A stretch of DNA of 64,000 bases, from positions 1 to 64,000 of the forward strand of contig CACELK010000005.1 of assembly GCA_902560245.1 (NCBI GenBank). The letters are read 5' to 3'. The translations under genes were made by a program, and so were the position numbers. The stretch's first letter is position 1; the number at the start of each line of letters is the position of its first letter. The notes beneath the pieces are model-generated. The model worked only from the letters and a program-made list of their open reading frames with translations, ran no database searches and was not told the DNA's origin. Positions 1 to 10,208 of the stretch are shown piece by piece. The DNA is from an uncultured Pelagibacteraceae bacterium. GTDB taxonomy: Bacteria > Pseudomonadota > Alphaproteobacteria > Pelagibacterales > Pelagibacteraceae.

Positions 1-718
1 CTTCGATTACATCAAAGTTGTTTTCTTTTAACAAATCAAAAAAATTCGAAGGATTTCCAATCCCTGCAAATGCAATTACCTTTTTATTTTTTAAAGTATC
101 TAAATTATTTATCTTATATTTCGAGTAAAATATTTTTATTTTTTCGTTTATTTCAAAAATTTTACTTTCAAAATTTATATTTCTATCTCCATTGATAAAA
201 ATACAATCTGCCCTTTTTATTGAATTAATACTTTCTCTAAGTGGTCCAGAAGGGATTACCAAACCATTTCCTATAAGTTGTTTTGAGTTAAAGCATAAAA
301 TTGAAAAGCTTTTTTTAATTGAAAAATCTTGAAAACCATCATCTAATATAGCTACGTCGTGTCCAGATAAAATTAGTGAATTAATAGCATTATTTCTATA
401 TTTATTTGAAAATATTTTTCCAATTTTCTCCAACATTTTTATTTCATCATATAAATAATTATATTTTTTTTTAATAAAACCTGGGTTTTTCCCGTTCAAT
501 TTAATGATTTTAAATAATTCGGATGCTAATGGAGTTTTTCCAGTTCCTCCTAAATATATATTACCAACACAAATAACTGGTATTGAAAATTTTTTTTCTT
601 TTTGGATTTTTTTTTTTAATAAGGTTGCCAAAATGAACAATAATGTGAAAGGGTACAAAATTATTGACCAGATTGATATCTTTTGAGCATCCCAAAACTT
701 AGGTTTTATTAATTTCAT
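1..718 (-). CDS. lpxK: Tetraacyldisaccharide 4'-kinase LpxK (partial, runs off window start)
   Basis: Reverse-strand translation from the CAT at 716-718 begins MKLIKPKFWDAQKISIWSIILYPF and contains VGNIYLGGTGKTPLA (LpxK P-loop) and DVAVLDDGFQ; ATGA overlap with waaA. Confidence 0.9.
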   Translation of the reverse strand, partial: MKLIKPKFWDAQKISIWSIILYPFTLLFILATLLKKKIQKEKKFSIPVICVGNIYLGGTGKTPLASELFKIIKLNGKNPGFIKKKYNYLYDEIKMLEKIGKIFSNKYRNNAINSLILSGHDVAILDDGFQDFSIKKSFSILCFNSKQLIGNGLVIPSGPLRESINSIKRADCIFINGDRNINFESKIFEINEKIKIFYSKYKINNLDTLKNKKVIAFAGIGNPSNFFDLLKENNFDVIE

Positions 719-1968
719 ATTATTTTTAAATAACTTTCAATCTCAAATAATGTTTCTTTCAATATTTTTTTTCCTAATTTTTTTATTTTAACTTCTAAAC
801 TTTTCGGTCTTTTCCTTCCTTTAATACTAAGATCAACAGCCTCTGTAAGTTGCTGTAGATTTTTTACTTTTTTGGAAACTTTATTTTTATCTAGAAGCTC
901 ATAAACTTCTTTGAAATTTTGTATATTTGGCCCATAAATAATTCTACAACCATTTCTTGCGGCCTCGATTGGATTCTGACCTCCGTGATTTATAAGTGAA
1001 CCTCCCAAAAAAACTGTATTAGACAATTTAAAAAATGTATCCGTTTCTCCATAGGTATTAACAATATATATATCCGTATCTTTATTTATTTTTTCCTTTG
1101 AGCTGTGCAGATGAATTTTAAGATTTAGTTCTTTAAGTGAGTTTATAATATCACCAGTTCTTTGTGTATGACGTGGAATTATAAATGTTACAAGATTTTT
1201 AATTTTTTTTTTTAATTTTAAATGTGCATACGCGCTAATTATTTCTTCATTGTCATGAGTACTAGCAGCACACCAAAATTTTTTATTTTTTAAAAAATTT
1301 TTTAATTTATAATTAATTAAATTTTCTGGAATTTTTTCTTTTTCAGAAAATTTTAAATTTCCTAAAAATTTGACATTTTTTACCTCGAAGTTTTTAAGAT
1401 ATTTTAAAGTCTCATTATTTTGTGGATAGGCAGCGTTAAAACATTTAAATATTTTTTTAGTTAACGAGCTTAAAAATTTCCATCTTTTATAAGACTTATT
1501 TGTAATTCTAGCATTTAGCAAGATTGTTGAGATATCAGCCTTGCTTAAATTTATAAGCATATTAGGCCAAATCTCAGAGTCAATAAAAATAGCTAAGTTA
1601 GGTCTCCAATAATTTAAAAATTTTTTTGTTAAAACTTGACTATCAATTGGAAAAAATTGATGAATAGTTTTTTTAAATTTGAATTTTTTAAATATTTTTG
1701 ATGAACTTAAAGTTGATGATGTTATTAGTATTTGTTTAATATTTTTTCTTTTTTCAAGCTTCTCAATTAAAGGTACTACGCTTTTTATTTCCCCAACACT
1801 TGCGCCATGAAACCAAATTAAATTTCCATCCTTTTTCTTTTCTGAAAAAAGACAAAACTTTTCTTTAAATCTTTTAGGGTCTTCTTTTTTTCTTATAAGT
1901 CTTAATATTAATATAATTGGCGAAAAAATTAAAATAAGATTAATTAATAATCTGTATACGAATACCAT
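715..1968 (-). CDS. waaA: 3-deoxy-D-manno-octulosonic acid (KDO) transferase
   Basis: 417-aa ORF; WFHGASVGE, FIDSEIWPN and GGSLINHGGQNPIEAA motifs; next to lpxK. Confidence 0.93.
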   Translation of the reverse strand: MVFVYRLLINLILIFSPIILILRLIRKKEDPKRFKEKFCLFSEKKKDGNLIWFHGASVGEIKSVVPLIEKLEKRKNIKQILITSSTLSSSKIFKKFKFKKTIHQFFPIDSQVLTKKFLNYWRPNLAIFIDSEIWPNMLINLSKADISTILLNARITNKSYKRWKFLSSLTKKIFKCFNAAYPQNNETLKYLKNFEVKNVKFLGNLKFSEKEKIPENLINYKLKNFLKNKKFWCAASTHDNEEIISAYAHLKLKKKIKNLVTFIIPRHTQRTGDIINSLKELNLKIHLHSSKEKINKDTDIYIVNTYGETDTFFKLSNTVFLGGSLINHGGQNPIEAARNGCRIIYGPNIQNFKEVYELLDKNKVSKKVKNLQQLTEAVDLSIKGRKRPKSLEVKIKKLGKKILKETLFEIESYLKII

Positions 1969-1971
1969 AAT

Positions 1972-3711
1972 TTAATTTCTAATTTGTTTGTCATAAAAAT
2001 TTTTATATATATCCGAGTTTGAAAGAAGATATTCATGATTTCCTTCAGCAACTACTTTACCAGTTTCTAAAACATATATTTTTTCAGCTTTAAGAACTGT
2101 AGATAGTCTGTGTGCGATTACAATTGTTGTCTTATTTTTTGTTAACATTGTAATTGCATTCTGAATTTTACTTTCTGTTTCTGCATCAAGAGAAGATGTA
2201 GCCTCATCGAGAAGAATAATAGGGCTTTTTTTAAGCATTGCTCTTGCAATTGAAAGCCTTTGCTTTTCTCCACCTGACAGCCTAACCCCATTTTCACCTA
2301 TCATTGTATTGTATTTTTCTGGGAGTTTTTCTATAAATTCGTTTGCGAATGAATCTTTGCAAGCTTTTTCTATTTCTTGATCTGTAGCATTTAATTTTGC
2401 ATACGCTACGTTATTTTTTACAGTATCATCAAATAAAGTTGTTTCTTGACTTACTAGCGAAATATTTTTTCTTAAAGAAAATGTATTTGTTTTATAAATC
2501 GATTGATTATCAATAAAAATATCTCCATTATCAATGTCATAAAATCTTGGAATTAAATTTAAAATTGTTGATTTGCCAGCACCACTATGACCCACCAATG
2601 CAGTCATTTTTCCACCTTTTATGTTGAGATTAATTGATTTCAAAACAATGTTATCCTCTTTACTATATGTAAAATTAGTATCTTTAAAAACAATATCAGC
2701 TTTAGAAATTTCTAAATTTGGTAGAGCGGGATCGTTATTTATTTCATTTTTAAGATCCACAACTGGCAGAACTCTTTTTGCAGCAATTAAACCTTGGTTA
2801 ACTGCGATGTTTAAAGTAGCAAGAGATCTAACAGGCTGATAAGCCAGCATCATAGCAGCCAAGAAGGAGAAAAAATTATTTATATCTAATTCATTTTTAT
2901 TTATAAGAGTTCCTGAATAATAAATTAATACTGCAATCATAATACCTGTAAGGGTTTCCATAATTGGTGTTGCTCTATTAAAAACAATTTGAATTTTTTC
3001 TCCTTTTCCTGCCACACCATCAATTTTAGATTTTGATCTTGATTTTTCAAATGATTCATTTTGAAAAATTTTCATTATCTTGTGATTTTTAAAAAGTTCT
3101 ACTAAATGTGTTGTAAAAAAACCTGTCATTTCAAGTAATTCTGTAGAAACTTTAGACATTCTTTTACCTAAACTTTTCGCAGCTATTGATGCAAGCGGTA
3201 TCATAATTATTGCAAGCATCGACAGTTTCCAATTTTGATAAAACATCACTCCAAGCAAACCTATTAAAGTTAAGCTATCTTTAAATACATTTAGAATTGC
3301 TGTACTAACTAGGTTGGTTAACATTGCAGTATCGTTCGTTAGGCTAGAGATAAATTTTCCAGTATGTCTTTTTTCTATAAATTTTGTATCGGCAACAACA
3401 AGTGCCTTTATCATGTCTTTTTGAACATCTGCTTTAACTTTAGCGGCTACTTTTATCATTAAAACCTTTGCTCCATAAAGAGATGTACCTTTAGCAGCAA
3501 ATGCAAAAACTATTGCAATTGGAATTAAAAAAAGAAGCGTCTGATCTTTTTCAAGAAATATTTTTTTTATTGCCGGATCTAAAAGATATGCTATCGAAGA
3601 CGTGCTACCAGCGACAATTACAGAGAGCAATACTGCAAAAATAATATTTTTTATATATCTTTTGGTATAATCTTCATAAAGTCTTTTTAATATTGAAATA
3701 TCATTTTTCAT
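1972..3711 (-). CDS. msbA: Lipid A export-type ABC transporter (MsbA-like), fused permease/ATPase
   Basis: 579-aa ORF; Walker A GHSGAGKST, signature LSGGEKQR, Walker B ILLDEAT; next to waaA/lpxK. Confidence 0.88.
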   Translation of the reverse strand: MKNDISILKRLYEDYTKRYIKNIIFAVLLSVIVAGSTSSIAYLLDPAIKKIFLEKDQTLLFLIPIAIVFAFAAKGTSLYGAKVLMIKVAAKVKADVQKDMIKALVVADTKFIEKRHTGKFISSLTNDTAMLTNLVSTAILNVFKDSLTLIGLLGVMFYQNWKLSMLAIIMIPLASIAAKSLGKRMSKVSTELLEMTGFFTTHLVELFKNHKIMKIFQNESFEKSRSKSKIDGVAGKGEKIQIVFNRATPIMETLTGIMIAVLIYYSGTLINKNELDINNFFSFLAAMMLAYQPVRSLATLNIAVNQGLIAAKRVLPVVDLKNEINNDPALPNLEISKADIVFKDTNFTYSKEDNIVLKSINLNIKGGKMTALVGHSGAGKSTILNLIPRFYDIDNGDIFIDNQSIYKTNTFSLRKNISLVSQETTLFDDTVKNNVAYAKLNATDQEIEKACKDSFANEFIEKLPEKYNTMIGENGVRLSGGEKQRLSIARAMLKKSPIILLDEATSSLDAETESKIQNAITMLTKNKTTIVIAHRLSTVLKAEKIYVLETGKVVAEGNHEYLLSNSDIYKNFYDKQIRN

Positions 3712-4577
3712 TATAATAATTTTCCTATTAAAATATTTAAAAAAACTAAAAAACCAAAAAAATTATTACTTTTGAAAAGTTTTAAACAATTTTCAGGATC
3801 TTTTATATTGAGTTTTTTTAATTGAAAAGCCATTAAATGTAAAATTGGTATACTTAAAAATAAAAAATAAAAATATCTAAATTCCATTACTATACCTAAA
3901 AATATTAAAACAGTTATTAAAATTAAGTAACATATAAATAAAAATATTATTGGATTTTTTTTAAATTTAATTGAAGTTGATTTTAATCCTATTATTTCAT
4001 CATCTTTAATATCTTGAAACCCATAAATAGTGTCGTAACCAAGTGTCCAAAATATGGCCCCAATATAAAAAATTATTGGAATGTAAATGTTTTCATTATT
4101 TACTGAAAGCCATCCAAGCATTAATCCGTAATTAAATGTTATACCAAGGAATAATTGTGGCCAATAAGTAAATCTTTTCATTAATGGATAAGTAAAAGCC
4201 AAAGGCATTGATCCAATCGCAAGTATTATAACTAAATAATTAAAATTAATTAAAACTATAAATGCTAAGATACAAAGAAAAAAAGCATAAGCTAAAGCAA
4301 TCCTAGTTGAAATTTTACCTGATGCCAGAGGTCTATTCTTTGTTCTTTCAACTTTCTTATCAAACTTTTTATCAGAGATATCATTTACTATACATCCAGC
4401 TGATCGCATTAGTATAGAGCCAGCTAAAAATAAAAATAAATAAAAAAAATAGTTATTTAATGCATTTTTAAAGTCAAAAGCTAAGGTTAGACCCCATGCA
4501 CATGGCCAAAATAACAACATGAACCCAATAGGTTTTTTTAGTCTTGTTAACTCTATAAAATTATTAAGCTGATTCAT
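3711..4577 (-). CDS. ubiA: 4-hydroxybenzoate polyprenyltransferase
   Basis: UbiA family DRKFDxxVxRTKxRPLASG-like motif (DKKFDKKVERTKNRPLASG) and GYDTIYGFQDIKDD; start set at MNQLNNFIELTR (ORF track extends to 4619). Confidence 0.92.
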   Translation of the reverse strand: MNQLNNFIELTRLKKPIGFMLLFWPCAWGLTLAFDFKNALNNYFFYLFLFLAGSILMRSAGCIVNDISDKKFDKKVERTKNRPLASGKISTRIALAYAFFLCILAFIVLINFNYLVIILAIGSMPLAFTYPLMKRFTYWPQLFLGITFNYGLMLGWLSVNNENIYIPIIFYIGAIFWTLGYDTIYGFQDIKDDEIIGLKSTSIKFKKNPIIFLFICYLILITVLIFLGIVMEFRYFYFLFLSIPILHLMAFQLKKLNIKDPENCLKLFKSNNFFGFLVFLNILIGKLL

Positions 4578-4629
4578 TAAATTTTTCTTGTAAATAGCAA
4601 AGCATAGATTCATAATCAAATTGATTCGT

Positions 4630-5034
4630 ATGAATATAGATTATACCGTAACAGCATTAATGTTCCCTGCTATACCACTATTAATGAGCGTATATAGCAA
4701 TAGATTCCATACACTTAGTAAGTTAATAAGAGAACTTCACGATGAGCATGTATACGAAAAACACATTCCTCCAGAATGGAAAAAACAGTTCATGAACCTA
4801 AGTGGACGAATTTCAATACTAAGATGGACAATAATGTTTGCAGCATTTGGTTTCTTATTTAATATGTTGACTGTTTTTGCTTTATATTTAGATGAGGTTT
4901 TTATTGCGAGAGTAATTTTTGGATCGTGTTGCTTATCTATGATCATTTCTATAATTTTCTTTATTAGGGAAATTCAAATATCTACAAATGCTTTAAATTT
5001 ACACATGTCAGATATGGATGTCAAAATCGACTAA
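4630..5034 (+). CDS. DUF2721-type membrane protein
   Basis: ORF with MNIDYTVTALMFPAIPLLMSVYSNRFHTLSKLIRELH, resembling DUF2721; TM segments; ATG at 4630. Confidence 0.7.
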   Translation: MNIDYTVTALMFPAIPLLMSVYSNRFHTLSKLIRELHDEHVYEKHIPPEWKKQFMNLSGRISILRWTIMFAAFGFLFNMLTVFALYLDEVFIARVIFGSCCLSMIISIIFFIREIQISTNALNLHMSDMDVKID

Positions 5035-6005
5035 TTTGGAACAATTATTGCAGGACCAAGTATTTTTCTAGCCTCGAGATCTTTGTGAGCTTGAATGACG
5101 TCATCAAGATTATACTTTTTAAATATTTCTATTTTTATCTTTCCAGATTTAATTTTATCAAATAATAATTTTGCACCTTCATCAATTTCTTCTTTAGAAC
5201 CAAGATAGTGCTGCATAGATGGTCTAACAAAATATAAGTTTTTTGGCTGAAGTAACTTTGGAACATTTATATCTGATAGTGGTCCTGAGGCGTTTCCAAA
5301 AGATACCATCATACCTCTTATGCCTAAAGAATCTAGCGAACCTTGAAGGGTATTTTTTCCAACGCCATCATACACAACAGGAACTCCTTTTTTTTTAGTA
5401 ATTTCTAAAACCTTTTCAGAGAAGTTTTCTTTGTTATAATTAATTACATGTTCATATCCATAACTTTTTGCTTTCTCAATTTTTTCATCAGATCCAACAG
5501 TTCCAATTACCTTACATCCTAAACTTTTTGCCCACTGGCCAAATATTTGGCCAACTCCTCCAGCAGCTGCATGAAATAGAATTGTTTCGCCAGATTTAAC
5601 AGGATATGTCTTATGTAATAGATAAAAGGTTGTTAAGCCTTTTGTCATAAGAGTTGCTGCAATTTCAAGATCGATACCATCTGGAACTTTTACGAGATTT
5701 TTAGTTGGATAATTTCTATCACTTGAGTAAGAACCAAGTGGCATACCAGCATAAGCAACTTTATCACCAACTTTAAACTCTTTTACATTAGATCCTATTT
5801 CTTTAATCACCCCAGCGCCCTCAGCTCCAATTCCTGATGGTAGCTTTAAAGGATAAAGTCCTGATCTATGATAAGTGTCGATATAATTTAGACCTATAGC
5901 CTTGTGTTCTATTGTAACCTCATCTTTTTCAGGCTTACTAAGTTTTATATCTTTTAATTCAAGTACTTCTGGGCCACCATTTTTTGATATTTGTATAGCT
6001 TTCAT
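5031..6005 (-). CDS. Zinc-independent quinone oxidoreductase / NADPH:quinone reductase
   Basis: MDR family: GIGAEGAGVIKEIGSNVKEFKVGDKVAY, AAAGGVGQIFGQWAKSLGCKVIGTVGSDEK. Confidence 0.9.
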   Translation of the reverse strand: MKAIQISKNGGPEVLELKDIKLSKPEKDEVTIEHKAIGLNYIDTYHRSGLYPLKLPSGIGAEGAGVIKEIGSNVKEFKVGDKVAYAGMPLGSYSSDRNYPTKNLVKVPDGIDLEIAATLMTKGLTTFYLLHKTYPVKSGETILFHAAAGGVGQIFGQWAKSLGCKVIGTVGSDEKIEKAKSYGYEHVINYNKENFSEKVLEITKKKGVPVVYDGVGKNTLQGSLDSLGIRGMMVSFGNASGPLSDINVPKLLQPKNLYFVRPSMQHYLGSKEEIDEGAKLLFDKIKSGKIKIEIFKKYNLDDVIQAHKDLEARKILGPAIIVPN

Positions 6006-6838
6006 TTTACAAATGTATCATTATGATAATCTTCAATAGCTTGCAAGATCTCTGCTTTAGTATTCATCACAAAAGGCCCACCTCTTGCAATTTCCTCATT
6101 TATTGGTTTACCAGATATAACTAGAAATTTCGCTTTTGTTTTTGCTTTAACTTTTAAATCTTCGCCTTTTGTAAGCAATATTAAAGTACTATCTTTAATA
6201 TTATCATGCTTCTTAGAACCAATTTCTATTTCACCATTAATCAGATACACAAAAGCATTGTGTGAAGATGGTAAATAAAAATTAAATTCTTTATCTTTAT
6301 TTAGCTCAACATCAAAATATACTGGTTCAATGTTGTGTTCTTTTACAGGGCCTTCAGCATTTTCAAATTTTCCAGCAATAACTTTTACTTTCTTATCTTG
6401 ATCTTGATGTACACTCATTTTATCTGCATCAATATAAATGTATTCAGGTTTACTCATTTTCAATTTCGCTGGCATATTAATCCATAATTGAAAGCCATGC
6501 AGTTTACCTTCTTTCATAGCAGGCATTTCTGAATGAATAATTCCACTTCCTGTTTTCATCCACTGAACATCTCCAGCGGACATTCTTCCTTCACCGCCAG
6601 TACTATCTTTATGTTCAAAATCTCCTGCAAGCATGTAAGTAACTGTTTCAATTCCTCTATGTGGATGAGGAGGAAAACCTGCTATATAATCTTCACTATT
6701 TTCAGAACCAAATTCATCTAGCATTAAAAATGGATCAAAGTAGTTAGGCTCGACACCAATGCTTCTTTTTAATTTTACTCCGGCACCATCAGAAGTGGGG
6801 ATAGGATCAATAATTTTATTAATTTCTATTTTTTTCAA
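6002..6838 (-). CDS. Pirin family protein
   Basis: FPPHPHRGIETVTYMLAGDFEHKDSTGGEGRMSAGDVQWMKTGSGIIHSEMP pirin signature. Confidence 0.95.
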   Translation of the reverse strand: MKKIEINKIIDPIPTSDGAGVKLKRSIGVEPNYFDPFLMLDEFGSENSEDYIAGFPPHPHRGIETVTYMLAGDFEHKDSTGGEGRMSAGDVQWMKTGSGIIHSEMPAMKEGKLHGFQLWINMPAKLKMSKPEYIYIDADKMSVHQDQDKKVKVIAGKFENAEGPVKEHNIEPVYFDVELNKDKEFNFYLPSSHNAFVYLINGEIEIGSKKHDNIKDSTLILLTKGEDLKVKAKTKAKFLVISGKPINEEIARGGPFVMNTKAEILQAIEDYHNDTFVK

Positions 6839-7246
6839 TTATTTATTTCCTTTAATTAAAAAATATAAAGCGATTATAAAAAGAAAAATTTGCTCGCTGG
6901 TAAATAGCTTTGTTGTAATAAACCAATCTCTATGAGCTAATGCAAAAGCATTAATCATAACAACAGCAATAGCTAAAGCACTTACTCTCGTTATTAGATT
7001 ACCAGTAGAACCTTTTATAAGACCACCAATAATCAAAAATAATCCAGCTCCTAATTCAGTAAGTGCAATAAATGATGCAAAAAAAGCAGAAAAACCAAAA
7101 TAATCCATCAAAACTTCTGGTGGCAGTGGAAATTTACTCAACCCATGAATACTAAAAGCTATACCAAGACCCAATCTTATCAACCAAGGTGATAAAAATT
7201 GTATTTTTGAAAAAAATTTATTTAATTTATTGTCTAATTTGTCCAT
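6839..7246 (-). CDS. DoxX family membrane protein
   Basis: LIRLGLGIAFSIHGLSKFP...LTELGAGLFLIIGGL; start set at MDKLDNKLNKF to avoid overlap with the upstream small ORF. Confidence 0.8.
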   Translation of the reverse strand: MDKLDNKLNKFFSKIQFLSPWLIRLGLGIAFSIHGLSKFPLPPEVLMDYFGFSAFFASFIALTELGAGLFLIIGGLIKGSTGNLITRVSALAIAVVMINAFALAHRDWFITTKLFTSEQIFLFIIALYFLIKGNK

Positions 7247-7253
7247 AACTTTT

Positions 7254-7445
7254 TTATCCGCATCTATTACAACGAACCGTAGCAAACATTTCATCCCACT
7301 CAGAATCTTTTTCCTCGACATAATCAAGAAGACATCTAAGAGCTTTTGATTTGTCTGGCAAATCGTATTTTTCCACTATTTGTTCAAGTAATTTTTCTGA
7401 GTCTGTGTTTATCTCAAAAGAAACATCTATTTTACCACCAGCCAT
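7254..7445 (-). CDS. Small conserved-looking protein of unknown function with C-terminal CNRCG
   Basis: 63-aa ORF, MAGGKIDVSFEINTDSEKLLEQIVEKYDLPDKSKALRCLLDYVEEKDSEWDEMFATVRCNRCG; tight spacing to doxX. Confidence 0.65.
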   Translation of the reverse strand: MAGGKIDVSFEINTDSEKLLEQIVEKYDLPDKSKALRCLLDYVEEKDSEWDEMFATVRCNRCG

Positions 7446-7519
7446 TATTTTCTCCTTCAGTTTATTAACTAAATTCTATTATATTTTAATTTTTTTACAC
7501 ATGTCAAAAGAGCGCTGCT

Positions 7520-8182
7520 TTAAACAAAATCAAGTAATTGATTTAAGTTTTTAACCTCTTTTTTAGGTACATAGTCAAGATTATCAAAAATACTATTATT
7601 TCGGTTTACCCAAATAGAACTATAACCATAATTTCCTCCGCCAGAAACATCCCACGTATTTGCGCTTAAAAATACAATCTCTTCTTTTTGTATTTTATAT
7701 TTTTTTACTGGCATGTCGTAAACTTTTGCATCTGGTTTATAAATCCCTACTTCTTCAATTGAGAAAATATCATCAAATATATTATTTAGATTATTACTGG
7801 AAACTAATTCATTAAGAAGCTTAGGGGTTCCGTTTGAAAGAATAGCAAGCTTGTAATTTTTTTCTTTCAATTTATTTAAAACATCTCTTACCTCTGGAAA
7901 TGTATTTAAAACCTTATATAAATTTAAAAGTTCCTTTTTCATTGATTTGTCTATCTTAAATAAATTCATTGATTTATCTAAACTGTCCTCTGTAACTTGC
8001 CAAAAATCTTCGTGTCTTTTCATTAAACTTCTAAGCCAAGTGTATTCTAATTGAGTAGTTCGCCAAAAATTTGCAAAACCTTCCCACTTGTCACCGATTT
8101 TGTCTTTGCATTTTTCTGCAGCAGAATTTACATCAAATAACGTTCCATAAGCATCAAAAATTATTGCTTTAACATTTTTCAT
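7520..8182 (-). CDS. Haloacid dehalogenase type II (HAD superfamily)
   Basis: FDAYGTLFDVNSAA, LAILSNGTPKLL, SIEEVGIYKPDAKVYDMP, FLSANTWDVSGGGNYGYSSIWVNR. Confidence 0.9.
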   Translation of the reverse strand: MKNVKAIIFDAYGTLFDVNSAAEKCKDKIGDKWEGFANFWRTTQLEYTWLRSLMKRHEDFWQVTEDSLDKSMNLFKIDKSMKKELLNLYKVLNTFPEVRDVLNKLKEKNYKLAILSNGTPKLLNELVSSNNLNNIFDDIFSIEEVGIYKPDAKVYDMPVKKYKIQKEEIVFLSANTWDVSGGGNYGYSSIWVNRNNSIFDNLDYVPKKEVKNLNQLLDFV

Positions 8183-8199
8183 AAATTAATCTAAGAACT

Positions 8200-8910
8200 A
8201 TGAGCAATATTAGATTATTTTTTCCTAAAAGTTTATCACTTAATTTAACTTCAAAGCTAGATAAACCACAATCTCACTATATTAGCAAAGTTATGAGAAT
8301 TAAACCAAATGAGGTTTTTTCATTATTTAATCGTACCGGAGAATGGGAGGCAAAAATAAGAGAAATTTCAAAAGGAATAGTAGAATTTAATATCACTAAA
8401 AAAATAAGACAAACCAAAAGTAGTAAAGAAATATGGTTGGCTTTTTCACCAATTAAATCTAACTATTTTAATTTCATGATACAAAAAGCAACAGAATTAG
8501 GAGTTACCAAATTTATTCCAATTATATTTGATAGATCTGTGGTTAGAAAGGTTAACGCCAATAGAATAGAAAAAATAATAATTGAGTCCTGCGAACAGTC
8601 AAATCGAATTGATATCCCCAAGCTTGAAAAGTGTCAAAATTTAAATAATTTTTTAGAAAAAAATAATAAAAAAATTGAATTAATATTTACCGATCTCAAT
8701 ACTGAAAATAAAAAATTACACATAAAAGAAAAAACAGAAAAACCTATTTGTATTATTGTTGGACCCGAAGGGGATTTTTCTGAAATAGAAAGAAAAGAGA
8801 TTTTATCTTTCAATGGAGTAAATAAAATAAAAATTAATGAAAATATTCTTAGATCAGAGACGGCAGCTATTTCTGCGATATCAATAATTATTTATGCGTT
8901 AAATTTATAA
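8200..8910 (+). CDS. rsmE: 16S rRNA (uracil1498-N3)-methyltransferase
   Basis: RsmE SPOUT fold: QKATELGVTKFIPI, ESCEQSNRIDIP, IIVGPEGDFSEIE, LRSETAAISAISII. Confidence 0.93.
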   Translation: MSNIRLFFPKSLSLNLTSKLDKPQSHYISKVMRIKPNEVFSLFNRTGEWEAKIREISKGIVEFNITKKIRQTKSSKEIWLAFSPIKSNYFNFMIQKATELGVTKFIPIIFDRSVVRKVNANRIEKIIIESCEQSNRIDIPKLEKCQNLNNFLEKNNKKIELIFTDLNTENKKLHIKEKTEKPICIIVGPEGDFSEIERKEILSFNGVNKIKINENILRSETAAISAISIIIYALNL

Positions 8911-9489
8911 ATGTTTTTTAATTATTTTTATTGATCTTTTTATATCGTCACGTGGAGATATTCTTGCAACATACTTTCCATCCTTTAGCAATATAACCGG
9001 AGAACTATGATCGATATTATATTCTCCATTTTCTGTAAATACTTTTTGACTCATAATGCCCCAAGATTTGTACAGTAAAAAGATCTTTTCTTTTTCTCCA
9101 GTAATCCCAATGAACTTATTTTCAAAAGAATCCAAATAATTCTTAATAACTTCCGGTGTATCCCTTTCTGGATCAACACTCACAAAAAATAATTTAACTG
9201 ATTTATTTTCCTTTTTTAATTTATCGAGCACTATATCCATTTTATTTAGTGTCATTGGACATACATCTGGGCAATTAGTGAAACCAAAAAAAATTGCAGT
9301 CAATGGACCTTCAAATGATTTTTCCGTAATAACATTATTGTTCATGTCTTTAAGAGAAAATTGTGAGCCCTGAAAAGATGCGACATAATCATCTTTCTTG
9401 CCTTGTACAGATAAAAAAATAGGTAGCATTACAAATATAAAAATACCTAGGCAACCAGCTATTACAATTACAGATGTTTTTATTTTCAT
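8905..9489 (-). CDS. SCO1/SenC family copper chaperone
   Basis: FFGFTNCPDVCPMTLNKM (CxxxC) and distal His in YNIDHSSPVILL; adjacent to cytochrome oxidase genes. Confidence 0.93.
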   Translation of the reverse strand: MKIKTSVIVIAGCLGIFIFVMLPIFLSVQGKKDDYVASFQGSQFSLKDMNNNVITEKSFEGPLTAIFFGFTNCPDVCPMTLNKMDIVLDKLKKENKSVKLFFVSVDPERDTPEVIKNYLDSFENKFIGITGEKEKIFLLYKSWGIMSQKVFTENGEYNIDHSSPVILLKDGKYVARISPRDDIKRSIKIIKKHL

Positions 9490-9525
9490 TATTGATAAAA
9501 TTATATATGTGATTATATAAAATTT

Positions 9526-10206
9526 ATGAGTGGAATTTTAAAGAAACTTTTTAGCACATTGCTTCAAAAACCTTGGGAAAAGGAACAGATGGCAATTGAT
9601 ACGTCTCATACAGGAAAAACTTTTAATATTTCGGAACAAAAATCTGCAGTAATAATTATTTTTGGTATAGCAACCGTTTTATTTAGTTTAATTTTCACTG
9701 CTTACATTTACTCTATTCCACCTGGCCAGGATACAATGTATTTATTGAAGCCAAATTTATTATGGTTAAATACTACCATTCTTTTCTTTGTAAGTTATTT
9801 TTTTTATAAAATTACAAAAGATTTAGAGAGAAAAGAAACTTCAAAAATAAAAAAAAATTTAATTATAGTTGGTGGACTGAGTTATTTATTTCTTTTTGGA
9901 CAAATAATTTTCTGGATGCAACTAATGAAGAGTGGAAATTTTGTTACTACTAATACTTATTTTTCATCATTTTATGTTTTTACTACATTGCATGGTTTAC
10001 ATTTATTAGGAGGATTATTTTTTTGGGGAAAAGTTTCTTCAAGAGTATTAAAAATTGAACATAGTAAAATTTTAGATCAGGAAAAAAGCATTACAGCTTT
10101 ATCTTGGTATTGGACTTTTTTATTAATAGTTTGGTTGGCATTTTTTTTAATGATTTATATTTTTAATGATGCTTTTATAGAATGGTGCAAATCTATAATT
10201 GCATAG
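9526..10206 (+). CDS. Heme-copper oxidase subunit III-like protein (second, divergent copy)
   Basis: 226-aa ORF, multiple TM segments, FYVFTTLHGLHLLGGLFFWGKV and ALSWYWTFLLIVWLAFFLMIYIF typical of COX3 family. Confidence 0.8.
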   Translation: MSGILKKLFSTLLQKPWEKEQMAIDTSHTGKTFNISEQKSAVIIIFGIATVLFSLIFTAYIYSIPPGQDTMYLLKPNLLWLNTTILFFVSYFFYKITKDLERKETSKIKKNLIIVGGLSYLFLFGQIIFWMQLMKSGNFVTTNTYFSSFYVFTTLHGLHLLGGLFFWGKVSSRVLKIEHSKILDQEKSITALSWYWTFLLIVWLAFFLMIYIFNDAFIEWCKSIIA

Positions 10207-10208
10207 AA

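Noticed and set aside
504-686. 60-aa plus-strand ORF
   Set aside because: Antisense to lpxK, whose reverse-strand reading frame is clear
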